Source of the DNA: Chryseobacterium sp. H1D6B
GTDB taxonomy: Bacteria > Bacteroidota > Bacteroidia > Flavobacteriales > Weeksellaceae
DNA length: 64,000 nucleotides
Direction: 5' to 3'
NCBI RefSeq assembly: GCF_029892445.1
Contig: NZ_JARXVJ010000001.1
Span: 3,844,001-3,908,000 of the forward strand
Position 1 is the stretch's first letter. Each line of letters opens with the position of its first letter. The notes under the pieces are model-generated. The model saw only the letters and a program-made list of their open reading frames with translations, was not told where the DNA came from and ran no database searches. Of the stretch, positions 34,406-43,375 are shown piece after piece. The translations under genes and the position numbers were made by a program.

Positions 34406-35113
34406 TTATCCGTTAACTGAATCACCATCAGACTCTTTTTTAAATTTTAAAAATAAATAGAGATTCCAGAGGATCATTTCATATCCATAAAAAATATCTT
34501 CAATAGGAATTGTGAGTATTCGTATTCCCAAAAATTTTCCCGGTGCATAATTAACGATAGGGGATTCTAATCCTGTGCCCGTCAATATTCCGTTTACAGC
34601 AATAAAACCAGGCATCAGTAAAAGATAAATAAGAGATGCTTTGCCGATCCATCTAACTTTTAAAATAAAATATAAAATAAATAAACTCAGCGCTGTCGTA
34701 AGAAAAGTAATGAAAGTATAAATAAGATGGCTGTACCAGAATGCCATACAAAAAGCAGCAATAATGGACACGATAACAAATATTTTTTCAGGAAGAGGCT
34801 TCCAGTCTAATTTGAAAAATTTATCTAAACAATAATAAGTAAAGACACAAGAGAACGGAATGCAGATAAAAAATAAAAGTTCTTCAACGGGAAGTCCGAA
34901 AAGCCGTATTCCCAGCAGGTATTGATCATTAAACCACCAGACTCCGTTTTTTGTAAACCCTATATCCCAGCCAATAAAAACCACTGCCACCAATGAAGAA
35001 GCAAGCAGAAATGGTTTAAAATGTTTATTGAATTTTATCTTCGGATGAAATGAAAATAAAAAGCAGATGATAACCGTAAAAAAGTTGATCAGGAGATAGG
35101 TGTAATGATGCAT
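34406..35113 (-). CDS. Lycopene cyclase, CrtYcd (heterodimeric-type domain fusion)
   Basis: The 235-aa membrane protein has about seven hydrophobic segments and two copies of the cyclase domain. The first carries GLPVEELLFFICIPF, and the second TIPIEDIFYGYEMILWN; these acidic pairs are the family signatures. It cyclises lycopene ends to beta rings, giving beta-carotene. It is the last gene of the carotenoid operon, 3 bp after the hydroxylase gene. Confidence 0.9.
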   Translation of the reverse strand: MHHYTYLLINFFTVIICFLFSFHPKIKFNKHFKPFLLASSLVAVVFIGWDIGFTKNGVWWFNDQYLLGIRLFGLPVEELLFFICIPFSCVFTYYCLDKFFKLDWKPLPEKIFVIVSIIAAFCMAFWYSHLIYTFITFLTTALSLFILYFILKVRWIGKASLIYLLLMPGFIAVNGILTGTGLESPIVNYAPGKFLGIRILTIPIEDIFYGYEMILWNLYLFLKFKKESDGDSVNG

Positions 35114-35116
35114 AGT

Positions 35117-35575
35117 TTAGGCCTTCTTTTTATTAAAATACATTTTAAAATATTTTACAGGAACCCATAAAAATCCAAAACATTCTCCTTCTTCTTTTCC
35201 AGTATGCTTATGATGCTGTTTGTGGGCACGTCTTATCGCCAGCAGATAAGGATTCTGGGTATCTCTAAGAAATTTAAACCGCTGATGGATAAAGATGTCA
35301 TGAACAAAAAAGTACGCCATTCCATAGATCGTAATGCCTATAGAAATGTAAAAATAAACATTAAAGTTATGGATAGTTCCATAATACATCAGTGCAATCG
35401 TAGGAACCGCAAAAATCGCAAAGAAATAATCGTTACGTTCCATATGGCTTTCATTGCTGTGGTCATGATGATCACGGTGGAGGGTCCACAAAAAGCCGTG
35501 CATAATATATTTATGAACACACCAGGTGATTCCTTCCATGACAAAAAAAGTAATTAAAACCGTAAGAAAATTCAT
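35117..35575 (-). CDS. crtZ: Beta-carotene hydroxylase
   Basis: The 152-aa membrane protein has the histidine boxes of non-haem di-iron hydroxylases: HKYIMH, HRDHHDHSN, and later HDIFIHQRF and HKQHHKH. It adds 3-hydroxyl groups to beta-carotene to yield zeaxanthin, using oxygen. It lies between the SRPBCC and cyclase genes with gaps of 5 and 3 bp, so the operon is tightly packed. Confidence 0.93.
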   Translation of the reverse strand: MNFLTVLITFFVMEGITWCVHKYIMHGFLWTLHRDHHDHSNESHMERNDYFFAIFAVPTIALMYYGTIHNFNVYFYISIGITIYGMAYFFVHDIFIHQRFKFLRDTQNPYLLAIRRAHKQHHKHTGKEEGECFGFLWVPVKYFKMYFNKKKA

Positions 35576-35580
35576 GATCT

Positions 35581-36045
35581 TTATTTTTTCTGGTTAAACA
35601 TTTTCTCCAATATTTCATTCCGGTACCTGAAAATATGTTCAAGTTTCTTTTTTACAAAAAGAGTATGGGCAATTTCTCCTAAAAATCCCAGAGGAAGCTC
35701 ATAATCTATTGTATCTTTCATCAATACTCCTTTTTCATTCGGAATAAATTCATGAAAATGGTTCCATAATTTATAGGGTCCTTTATTCTGAAAATCCGTA
35801 AAGTTCTTTTGAAAAGAAACCTGTTTGATCTCAGTCTGCCATTTCATTTTAATTCCAAGCAGGGGAGAGACGTAATAATCGATGATCATTCCTTTGTAGA
35901 TCTCATCGTCCTCCAATTTTGTAAGAACAATAAAATTCATGTCTTTCGGCGTGATCTCAGAAAGATTATTTGCTGAAGAAAAAAATTTCCAGGCGGTCTC
36001 TATATCACAATATAACTGCTGCTCACGTTTAAGCTGATGTATCAT
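35581..36045 (-). CDS. SRPBCC-family protein of the carotenoid operon
   Basis: The 154-aa protein has the START/SRPBCC hydrophobic-cavity fold pattern: REQQLYCDIETAWKFFSSANNLSEITP at the start and DTIDYELPLGFLGEIAH near the end. It has no catalytic residues I can assign. It may bind carotenoid intermediates or deliver substrate. Its position between phytoene synthase and hydroxylase genes is the main clue. Confidence 0.85.
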   Translation of the reverse strand: MIHQLKREQQLYCDIETAWKFFSSANNLSEITPKDMNFIVLTKLEDDEIYKGMIIDYYVSPLLGIKMKWQTEIKQVSFQKNFTDFQNKGPYKLWNHFHEFIPNEKGVLMKDTIDYELPLGFLGEIAHTLFVKKKLEHIFRYRNEILEKMFNQKK

Positions 36046-36074
36046 TTTTGCTGTTTTGAATTAATTTTTAAAAT

Positions 36075-36911
36075 TTACAGATAAGATATTTTATACTGTA
36101 CATAACTGCTCATCATTAAAGAAAACTTTCTACCGTTAGAAATCCGTATTCTCTGGTTAATGATCTTTTTGGCAGGCGTTCTTTTGATTTTATTAAATAA
36201 AGAAATATAATATCTATACGCTAAATATACTCCGAATCTCGAGGAATTCGGCAGCCTTTTTATTCCTTCAAGCGCTTCCTTGAACTCTTCATAAATTTCA
36301 TTTTCAATCTCTTCTTTAACCGTATTATTAAAATAAGAGATATCAACATTAGGAAAATAAGTACGTCCCAAGATCAGATAATCGTCTTTCATATCCCTCA
36401 GAAAATTTACTTTTTGGAAAGCTGAACCCAGCTTCATAGCAGAAGGTTTTAACCTTTTATACTGTTCTTTATTTCCGTCTACAAAAATCTGCAGACACAT
36501 CAGCCCGACCACTTCTGCAGATCCCAAAATATATTCTTTATACAGATCTGAATTATAATCTATTTTCTGGAGATCCATTTCCATACTGTTTAAAAACTGA
36601 GTGATCAGCTGCTGATCGATATGATACTGGTGGATCGTCTCCTGAAATGACTGCAGAATCGGATTTAAGGATATTTTTTCTTCCAGTGCCTGGTGAGTCT
36701 GTTCCCGAAAACGTGCCAGCAGTGCAGTCCTGTCATACCCATGAAAACTGTCTACAATTTCATCTGCAAGACGTACATATCCATAGACCGCATAGATAGC
36801 ATTTCTGATCTTGGGCGACAAAGCCAGAATACCTAATGAAAAACTGGTGCTGTACTGTTTGGTGGTCTGTTTACTTATTTTGTAAGAAAGATCGTCAAAT
36901 AATTTTTTCAT
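36075..36911 (-). CDS. crtB: Phytoene synthase
   Basis: The 278-aa protein is a head-to-head prenyl synthase. It has the first Asp-rich motif DEIVD (near residue 51) and the second in FLRDMKDDYLILGRTYFP. It joins two geranylgeranyl diphosphates to phytoene, the first committed step of the pathway. It lies 11 bp after the desaturase gene on the same strand. Confidence 0.93.
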   Translation of the reverse strand: MKKLFDDLSYKISKQTTKQYSTSFSLGILALSPKIRNAIYAVYGYVRLADEIVDSFHGYDRTALLARFREQTHQALEEKISLNPILQSFQETIHQYHIDQQLITQFLNSMEMDLQKIDYNSDLYKEYILGSAEVVGLMCLQIFVDGNKEQYKRLKPSAMKLGSAFQKVNFLRDMKDDYLILGRTYFPNVDISYFNNTVKEEIENEIYEEFKEALEGIKRLPNSSRFGVYLAYRYYISLFNKIKRTPAKKIINQRIRISNGRKFSLMMSSYVQYKISYL

Positions 36912-36922
36912 AACAATACATT

Positions 36923-38389
36923 TTATTTATTGGCTTCGTGTGCGACAATTTTTCCGGAAATAATAGACGGCGGAACTCCGGGCCCCGGAACGGTTAACTG
37001 CCCGGTGTAAAAAAGATTATTTATTTTTTTATTTCTTAAAGACGGCTTTAAAACTGCGGTCTGGCTTAAGGTATTGGCTAATCCGTACGCATTTCCTTCA
37101 TAAGCATTATAATCATCTTTAAAATCTTGGATGCAGTAGCTTTTCTTATAATCGATTTTGGATAAGAGACCAGAAGTTTTGGTATGCTTTTCCAGCCTTT
37201 TGATCATTTCCAGAAAATAATGTTCTCTTACTTCTTCATGATCTTCAATTCCTGTTGCAATGGGCATGAGAAGAAAAATATTTTCACAATATTCAGGAGC
37301 TGTACTTGGATCAGTTTTAGAAGGACAGCAGGCATAAAACAACGGCTGTGCAGGCCATTTTTTATCTTCATAAATTTCATGCGTATGCAGATCCAGATCA
37401 TGTTCAAAGAAAAGAGTATGGTGTTTCAAATTAGGAATTCTTTCTTTGAATCCGAGATAATAAATAAGGCATGAAGGCGCGAAAGTCCGTTTTTTCCAAT
37501 ACTCTTCAGTATAATTTCTATATTCTTCCGGCAGCAGGCTGTTTTCTGTGTGATGATAATCTGAAGAGGCAATTACGGCATCAAATTCAATTTCATTATT
37601 GTTAACGACAACGGCCGATGCTTTTTTGTCTTTGATTATTATTTTATCAACGTTAGCATTACAATGGAAATGGACGCCCTGTTCCCGCCCGACTGCGGCC
37701 ATCGCATCAATCACTTTTGAAAATCCGCCCATTGGATACCATGTTCCCAATTTATAGCCTCCATAATTCATCAGACTGTAAAGTGCAGGGATATCTTTGG
37801 GTGCTGCCCCAAGAAAAATCACAGGAAATTCCATCAGCATAATAAGTTTAGGATGTGAAAAATATTTTCGGACGAAACGGTGAAAATTGGATAAAAGATC
37901 AAGTTTAAGAGCGCTTTTAGCAATTTTTGGCGATATAAATTCAAACCAGGAGTGGCAGGGTTTATTCACGAAATCTTTCATTCCTACTTCATATTTATAC
38001 CGGGCATCTTCCATAAAATCATCCAGTCTTTTTCCTGCTCCTTTTTCTGTTTTTTCAAACAATTCTTTCATCTGGTGATAATCATGGGGAACAGCCATGA
38101 TCCCGTCAGAAAAAACCATTTCAAACTGAGGATCCAGCGGAACCAGCTCATAAAAATCAGATGCTTTTTTTCCGAAATCTTCAAAAAAAGACTCAATAAT
38201 ATCAGGCATCCAGTACCAGCTCGGACCCATATCGAAAATATAGCCATTTTCAGTGGTGAACTGTCTTGCTCTTCCTCCCAAGGTGCTGTTCTTTTCAAAC
38301 ACATAAACTTCATGACCTTGTCTGGATGAATAAGCAGCAGCAGATAATCCCGAAAATCCGGATCCGATAATGGCTATTTTCTTTTTCAT
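36923..38389 (-). CDS. crtI: Phytoene desaturase
   Basis: From the ATG at 38389 the 488-aa protein has an N-terminal FAD motif (IAIIGSGFSGLSAAAYSSRQ), the CrtI pattern GGRARQF, and the C-terminal signature GPGVPPSIISGKIVA. It desaturates phytoene to lycopene. An in-frame TTG one codon upstream exists, but the ATG is the natural start, 3 bp after the MarR stop codon. It follows the regulator and heads the biosynthetic genes. Confidence 0.95.
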   Translation of the reverse strand: MKKKIAIIGSGFSGLSAAAYSSRQGHEVYVFEKNSTLGGRARQFTTENGYIFDMGPSWYWMPDIIESFFEDFGKKASDFYELVPLDPQFEMVFSDGIMAVPHDYHQMKELFEKTEKGAGKRLDDFMEDARYKYEVGMKDFVNKPCHSWFEFISPKIAKSALKLDLLSNFHRFVRKYFSHPKLIMLMEFPVIFLGAAPKDIPALYSLMNYGGYKLGTWYPMGGFSKVIDAMAAVGREQGVHFHCNANVDKIIIKDKKASAVVVNNNEIEFDAVIASSDYHHTENSLLPEEYRNYTEEYWKKRTFAPSCLIYYLGFKERIPNLKHHTLFFEHDLDLHTHEIYEDKKWPAQPLFYACCPSKTDPSTAPEYCENIFLLMPIATGIEDHEEVREHYFLEMIKRLEKHTKTSGLLSKIDYKKSYCIQDFKDDYNAYEGNAYGLANTLSQTAVLKPSLRNKKINNLFYTGQLTVPGPGVPPSIISGKIVAHEANK

Positions 38390-38392
38390 CAA

Positions 38393-39067
38393 TTAGTTTT
38401 TTTCAAATGAATATTCGCTGTAAACTGTTTCTATCAGATCTCTGGTTTCAATATTTCTAGAAAAAATAGGAGAATGGAAATGGTCTAGTTTATTCAGAAT
38501 ATGTATTAATTCCATTTTCTCAGTATAATTAAGATTACCCGCAACGATATGGGTGGCACGGCGTATTTTAACCATTTGTGCTTCCAGGGCGTGCAGTCCT
38601 TTTTCTGTTATTTTTATCACCTTAGTTCTTTTATCTGTGGTAGAATCTGTCTGTTCCACCCAGTTTTGTTTGATCAGTCTGTTGATAATTAAAATGCCGA
38701 CAGGTTTGTCATGGATATTTTTTTTGATGAGCTCCATTTTCGTCATCGCTCCCAAGGCCTTTAAGTTGATCAGATAAATAAAATCTTCCTGAGTGGCAAA
38801 ATCAGAATCTGCGATCGCCGCCTTAGAATAGGTTTTTGCATACCTGTTGAGATGTACTAATGAGGTAGCAATTACACTTTCAGGTGTTCTTCCGTTTTCT
38901 TTTCCTTCCCAATATATCTCTTCTGCTATAGAATGAGAATACTCAGACTCCTGATCAGAAATCCATTTTTTAAACCCTTCAATCGTAGAAGGATATCTTA
39001 CATTTATATTTTCTGAATTAAATTTTTCCAGAAGATCTACGACATCTTTTATTAACTCGAAATTCAT
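38393..39067 (-). CDS. MarR-family regulator of the carotenoid operon
   Basis: The 224-aa product is longer than a basic MarR protein. Its winged helix covers about residues 90-160: MTKMELIKKNIHDKPVGILI, LIKQNWVEQTDSTTDKRTKV as the wing. The N-terminal 70 residues form an extra helical region. It is the first gene of the carotenoid operon and abuts crtI by 3 bp, so it probably controls the operon and itself. The inducing signal is unknown. A -7 box lies 24 bp upstream. Confidence 0.88.
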   Translation of the reverse strand: MNFELIKDVVDLLEKFNSENINVRYPSTIEGFKKWISDQESEYSHSIAEEIYWEGKENGRTPESVIATSLVHLNRYAKTYSKAAIADSDFATQEDFIYLINLKALGAMTKMELIKKNIHDKPVGILIINRLIKQNWVEQTDSTTDKRTKVIKITEKGLHALEAQMVKIRRATHIVAGNLNYTEKMELIHILNKLDHFHSPIFSRNIETRDLIETVYSEYSFEKN

Positions 39068-39090
39068 TTTAAATGACTTTAATAGGTATA

Positions 39091-39098
39091 CAAATATA
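39091..39098 (-). promoter_or_regulatory. Putative -7 box of the carotenoid operon
   Basis: The minus strand reads TATATTTG (TAnnTTTG), 23 bp before the MarR start codon. A nearly symmetrical AT-rich run (ATTTATTAAATAAA, about 39100-39113) lies just upstream of it and may be the MarR operator. Confidence 0.45.
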
Positions 39099-39304
39099 CT
39101 ATTTATTAAATAAAAAAGTTTATTAAAATACTTATTTATTTTTATTGAGCTTAATTTTCTATACGTTTTTAGTATGCTTTAGTAGAAAACCGTATAAAAT
39201 CCTCCACTTAAAAATGATAATTTTAATCCAGTTAAAATTCCTTAAAAATGAAGTTCTAATTGATAAATCATAATTTGAATACAAGCTTTTTTTAATTATA
39301 CAAA

Positions 39305-41113
39305 ATGACAAATAAACCTTTACACAACTTCCATATCCCGGTAATGGGGCTGGCATATACCATAGACAGCCCGATCCGTGTAGCGCAGTATGGAATCTCT
39401 TCCGTTGTTTCTATAATAGATGATGAGATCATAGAAAAAATGAAAGATTTTTATAACAAGAAATTCAATCTAAACTATCTGGGTATTTCCAATAAAATGG
39501 AAGACTACCGTGCAAAAAGAATTACAGATTATCTGGATATGATGGATGATATCGTTAATGAAAAATTTGAATCTTTTAAGCAGGAAATCACCAAAAACAA
39601 AGAGGCTCTAAAGAATTTCATGGGTATGCTTCCGAACACATCAGACCTAAAAAGCGGACTTCAGCATCTTTTGAATCAAAAAGACAGCCTAGGAAGCAGT
39701 ATCAGAAATTTTATCGATGCTAATTTACAGCCCGGAAGTATTGACGTCAATATCATGACCAAAGTTGACAAAGACAATTTCAAAAAAAATGAACAGCTTC
39801 CGGTAATTTATAATGATGCTCATGCTTCTCTGCGTGGTTTTGCTAACAGCAGACTGTCTTCCTCTATGGTACTTTCTGCAGGAATGAATCCGCGTTTATA
39901 CAGTTATATTGAAGAGTTTAATGATTTTTTTCCTGATCAAAATGGTTTTTTAAAAAAGAAAATCATTCTCAAAGTCAGTGATTTCCGCTCAGCGATGATC
40001 CAGGGAAATTTCTTAGCAAAAAAGGGGCTTTGGGTCTCGGAATACAGAGTAGAATCCGGTTTAAACTGCGGCGGGCACGCATTTGCAACAGAAGGGCTGC
40101 TGCTGGGTCCGATCATGGAAGAATTCAAACAGAAAAAGAATGATCTCATACAATCTGCTCATACATTAATGACTGCAGCTTTAGAACAGAAAGGAAAACC
40201 TACCGTTGCCGGACCCTTGGAAATGAAAATTACGGTTCAGGGAGGCGTAGGTACATCTCACGAGCACGAATTCCTTTTAGAAAACTATAATGTAGACAGT
40301 GTAGGATGGGGATCGCCTTTTTTACTGGTTCCCGAAGCCACTTCTGTAGATACCGCAACCAGAAAACTGCTGGTACAATCAAAGCAGGAAGATTTTTATC
40401 TGAGTACTATTTCTCCTCTTGGAGTACCATTTAATACTGTCCGCGGAACATCCAATGAAATTTTGAAACATCAAAAAAGCGCTAAGGATAAATTCGGAAG
40501 TGCATGTTCAAAAAAACTGTTAGCATTAAGTAAGGAATTTTCACCAAAAGGAACTTGTACCGCTTCAAAGAAATATCAAGAAATCAAATTAAAAGAACTG
40601 CAGGCTGAAAAAGAACTGCTGACGACAGCGCAGTTCGACCAAAGAAAAAGAGAGATCACCGATAAATCATGCCTGTGCGTAGGCTTAGTAAATGCAGCCT
40701 ATATGGAACAGAATATTGAAATTAAAGGGGAAAAACAAGGAGTAGTGATCTGCCCTGGACCTAATCTAGCCTTTTTTGATAAAGAAGTTTCACTTTCAGA
40801 AATGGTACAGCACATCTATGGAAATACAAATATTATGTCTGATAACCAACGTCCGAATATGTTCATCAACGAGCTGAAAATCTACATTGAACATCTTAAA
40901 AAAGAGATCAATTCTTCTTTTGAAAGAACGACCCATTCACAAACAAAAAAATGGAATACTTTCAAAGCCAATCTTCTTAACGGTATTTCTTATTATGAGA
41001 ACCTGTTTAAAACTTCCCGGTTTTTTGAAAAAGGAGGCGAAACGGTATGCCTTCAGCTGGAGGAATATAAACTGATGCTGTTAAATACTGAAATCCCGCA
41101 GATCAGCAAGTAA
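39305..41113 (+). CDS. Unrecognised 602-aa protein
   Basis: I do not recognise this family with certainty. The start MTNKPLHNFHIPVMGLAYTI and the segments SPIRVAQYGISSVVSIID, SGLNCGGHAFATEG and VQGGVGTSHEHEFLLENY have a TIM-barrel or flavin-binding look, faintly like nitronate monooxygenase. That is a weak guess. The middle has VGWGSPFLLVPEATSVD. The C-terminal third has conserved-looking cysteines (ACSKK, TCTAS, SCLCVGL) and VVICPGPNLAFFD, then helical, Lys-rich sequence. It has no signal peptide. It is divergent from the carotenoid operon and stands alone. Confidence 0.75.
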   Translation: MTNKPLHNFHIPVMGLAYTIDSPIRVAQYGISSVVSIIDDEIIEKMKDFYNKKFNLNYLGISNKMEDYRAKRITDYLDMMDDIVNEKFESFKQEITKNKEALKNFMGMLPNTSDLKSGLQHLLNQKDSLGSSIRNFIDANLQPGSIDVNIMTKVDKDNFKKNEQLPVIYNDAHASLRGFANSRLSSSMVLSAGMNPRLYSYIEEFNDFFPDQNGFLKKKIILKVSDFRSAMIQGNFLAKKGLWVSEYRVESGLNCGGHAFATEGLLLGPIMEEFKQKKNDLIQSAHTLMTAALEQKGKPTVAGPLEMKITVQGGVGTSHEHEFLLENYNVDSVGWGSPFLLVPEATSVDTATRKLLVQSKQEDFYLSTISPLGVPFNTVRGTSNEILKHQKSAKDKFGSACSKKLLALSKEFSPKGTCTASKKYQEIKLKELQAEKELLTTAQFDQRKREITDKSCLCVGLVNAAYMEQNIEIKGEKQGVVICPGPNLAFFDKEVSLSEMVQHIYGNTNIMSDNQRPNMFINELKIYIEHLKKEINSSFERTTHSQTKKWNTFKANLLNGISYYENLFKTSRFFEKGGETVCLQLEEYKLMLLNTEIPQISK

Positions 41114-41139
41114 AAAAAAGCAGCCTGATATTACAAAAA

Positions 41140-41159
41140 TAGCCTCCCGAAGGAGGCTA
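41140..41159 (-). terminator. Perfect tetraloop hairpin with minus-strand U-tract, no matching gene
   Basis: TAGCCTCC (41140-41147) and GGAGGCTA (41152-41159) form an 8-bp stem. On the minus strand the loop is TTCG and the stem is followed by TTTTTG, the shape of an intrinsic terminator. On the plus strand there is no T-tract. The plus-strand 602-aa gene ends 27 bp before it, and no minus-strand gene ends here, so it may be the 3' end of a small RNA. Confidence 0.5.
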
Positions 41160-41509
41160 CAAAAACACAAATGATGAAAAAAAATTATTTCAAGCCCAAA
41201 TATAGGAAAAAATACGACGCTAAGCATTATACTTTTATTAATAATTCATTAATAAACGAAATCTATTATATTTTATTAATTTGAATTTAACATGAATATG
41301 ATGAAGTTTTATGACCCAATCATTGAATATAAAATCCGGCCGAAGCTATTAATATTTTCTTAAATACCTTATTATCCAATGTAGTTCACAAAATATTTTT
41401 TTAACTTTAACTAAAGATAATTCAATTCTTCAAAATTATATGTTTTCACGAGTTTGTCTTTCTGAGTTTGCTCGCTGATTATTCAATTAAAAAAGTAAAT
41501 TTCTTATTT
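41160..41509. other. Gene-free stretch with one tiny ORF
   Basis: This AT-rich 350-bp interval holds a possible 37-codon plus-strand ORF beginning ATGATG at about 41171 (MMKKNYFKPKYRKKYDAKHY...), basic and aromatic, with no evidence for translation. It could instead contain a minus-strand small RNA ending at the 41140 hairpin. I see no repeat or tRNA. Confidence 0.35.
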
Positions 41510-42454
41510 ATGGAAAAAAGAATCATAAAAAATACGGATCTGTTAATTGCACCTATCAACTTTGGAGGGAATGTTTTTGGCTGGACATTAGATGAAAAAC
41601 AGTCTTTTGATATATTGGACCAGTTTACGGAAGCCGGCTTTAATTTTATTGATACTGCTGATACCTATTCATGGTGGGTAAACGGCAGCGGAGGACAGTC
41701 TGAAGAGATCATTGGAAAATGGATGAAGGAGCGCGGTAACAGAAAGGATTTAGTTATTGCAACTAAAGTAGGATCCGAAACTAAAGAACACGGCTACGAC
41801 ATCAGTAAAAAACATATTCTAAAATCTGTCGATGAATCATTAAGCAGGCTTCAGACCGATCATATTGATATTTATTACACTCATTTTGATGACAATAAAA
41901 CACCTGTAGAAGAGACACTTGAAGCTTATGATGAAATTATCAAAGCAGGAAAAGTGCGCTATATTGCAGCTTCCAATCTATCTCCCGAAAGGCTTACAGC
42001 ATCATTTGAAGCTTCTGAAAAATATAATCTCCCAAAATATGTTGCACTCCAGCCTCATTATAATTTATTGGAAAGAGAGAAGTTTGAAAATGACTATTCT
42101 AAATTAGTCGAGAAATATGACCTGAGTGTTTTCACCTACTGGTCGCTGGCGGCAGGTTTTCTAACAGGAAAATACCGCAGTGAGGATGACTTATCGAAAA
42201 GCGCAAGGGGAGAGGGAGTCCGCAAATATCTTAATGAAAAAGGAGAGCGGGTACTGAAAGCTTTGGATCAGATCAGTGAAAAGTACCAGACCAATCAGGC
42301 TTCTGTGGCTTTGGCCTGGCTTCTAGCTAATCCTTTAGTTACAGCTCCGATTGTAAGTGCTACAAGCCAGCCGCAGCTCAATACATTATTTAAAGCTGTA
42401 GAATTAAAATTAAATACTGAAGATATCAGTCTTTTAAATAAAGCAGGCGAATGA
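41510..42454 (+). CDS. Aldo/keto reductase
   Basis: From the ATG at 41510 (MEKRIIKNTDLL) this is a 314-aa AKR with FNFIDTADTYSWW (catalytic Asp and Tyr), VIATKVGS (catalytic Lys), IDIYYTHFDDNKTP and the C-terminal ASVALAWLLANPLVTAPIVS cofactor region. It is of the type that reduces sugars or small carbonyls with NADPH. It differs from the reductase at 7286, which has a different TIM-barrel sequence. It is followed by a strong terminator. Confidence 0.9.
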   Translation: MEKRIIKNTDLLIAPINFGGNVFGWTLDEKQSFDILDQFTEAGFNFIDTADTYSWWVNGSGGQSEEIIGKWMKERGNRKDLVIATKVGSETKEHGYDISKKHILKSVDESLSRLQTDHIDIYYTHFDDNKTPVEETLEAYDEIIKAGKVRYIAASNLSPERLTASFEASEKYNLPKYVALQPHYNLLEREKFENDYSKLVEKYDLSVFTYWSLAAGFLTGKYRSEDDLSKSARGEGVRKYLNEKGERVLKALDQISEKYQTNQASVALAWLLANPLVTAPIVSATSQPQLNTLFKAVELKLNTEDISLLNKAGE

Positions 42455-42471
42455 CTGCAGTCCAACGTTTA

Positions 42472-42507
42472 AAACAAAAAGCTCAATAAATATTGAGCTT
42501 TTTGTTT
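42472..42507 (+). terminator. Terminator after the aldo/keto reductase
   Basis: AAACAAAAAGCTCAATA and TATTGAGCTTTTTGTTT form a 17-bp stem with a 2-nt spacer and a T-rich 3' arm, 17 bp after the stop codon. Confidence 0.85.
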
Positions 42508-42604
42508 ATATAAAAATTTAAACTTTTTTAAGCTGTATTTATCTATAACTTCAAAATTAATTCAAGATTAAGAGGTTATATTGCAGCGACAAATTCTTCA
42601 AGAC

Positions 42605-43282
42605 ATGAAATTTATACATTTTCGGCAGACACACAAAAAACTTTTATTTTATTCTCTGTTTGCAGTTCTTTTGGCTTCATTTATACTGCTGAGCGGTTTT
42701 GTACTGCTTAAATCCCCTGAATATTTAGATCTCCATATTTCCAAAGAGATACAGGAGAAACACAGTGAAAATCTAAATACATTAATGATAGGGATCAGCT
42801 GGTTTGGCAGGACTCCTATATCTATAGTCATGGTCATTTTAACTTCACTTTTTTTCTTGTCTTTCCGCTTAAAAAAGGAAGCATTATTTATTGCAGCAAC
42901 TCTTTTATCAGGAATTTTAGGATTGCTCTTTAAAATAGTAATCAACAGGCCGCGTCCTTCAAAAGATCTTGTTATTCTTTTGGAAGAAACAAAATACCAG
43001 AGTTTTCCAAGCGGTCATGTATTATTTTATACTGTATTTTTCGGCTCATTAATTATTATCATTCTTCACTTAAAAAACATCAAATTCAGTCTCAAGATAT
43101 TTCTTGCTGCAGTCTGTTTTTCTATGATATTTTTGGGAGCAGTTTCCCGTGTCTATTTAGGTGCCCACTGGTTTACCGACGTCTTAGGCGGTTTTATTTT
43201 AGGAATTATCTGTTTATTAATTATGGGATATTTCTATCTTAAAAACAACAGAGAAGCATCTGAAGATATTCTCTTGAAATAA
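42605..43282 (+). CDS. PAP2-family phosphatase
   Basis: From the ATG at 42605 the 225-aa membrane protein has about six hydrophobic segments and the acid phosphatase triad: KIVINRPRPSKD, then FPSGHVLFYTVFFGS and SRVYLGAHWFTDVLGG. These are the K-x6-RP, PSGH and SRxxxxxHxxxD motifs of lipid phosphatases. It likely dephosphorylates undecaprenyl or phosphatidyl phosphates facing the periplasm. An in-frame TTG at 42581 is less likely as start. Confidence 0.92.
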   Translation: MKFIHFRQTHKKLLFYSLFAVLLASFILLSGFVLLKSPEYLDLHISKEIQEKHSENLNTLMIGISWFGRTPISIVMVILTSLFFLSFRLKKEALFIAATLLSGILGLLFKIVINRPRPSKDLVILLEETKYQSFPSGHVLFYTVFFGSLIIIILHLKNIKFSLKIFLAAVCFSMIFLGAVSRVYLGAHWFTDVLGGFILGIICLLIMGYFYLKNNREASEDILLK

Positions 43283-43375
43283 CCTGTCAGCAATTAATAA
43301 TAAAGCTGATACTATCATCCTTATTGATGAGTCTGCACGATGTTTGCATCTGTTTTAGAAGCCAAATAATTTAAT

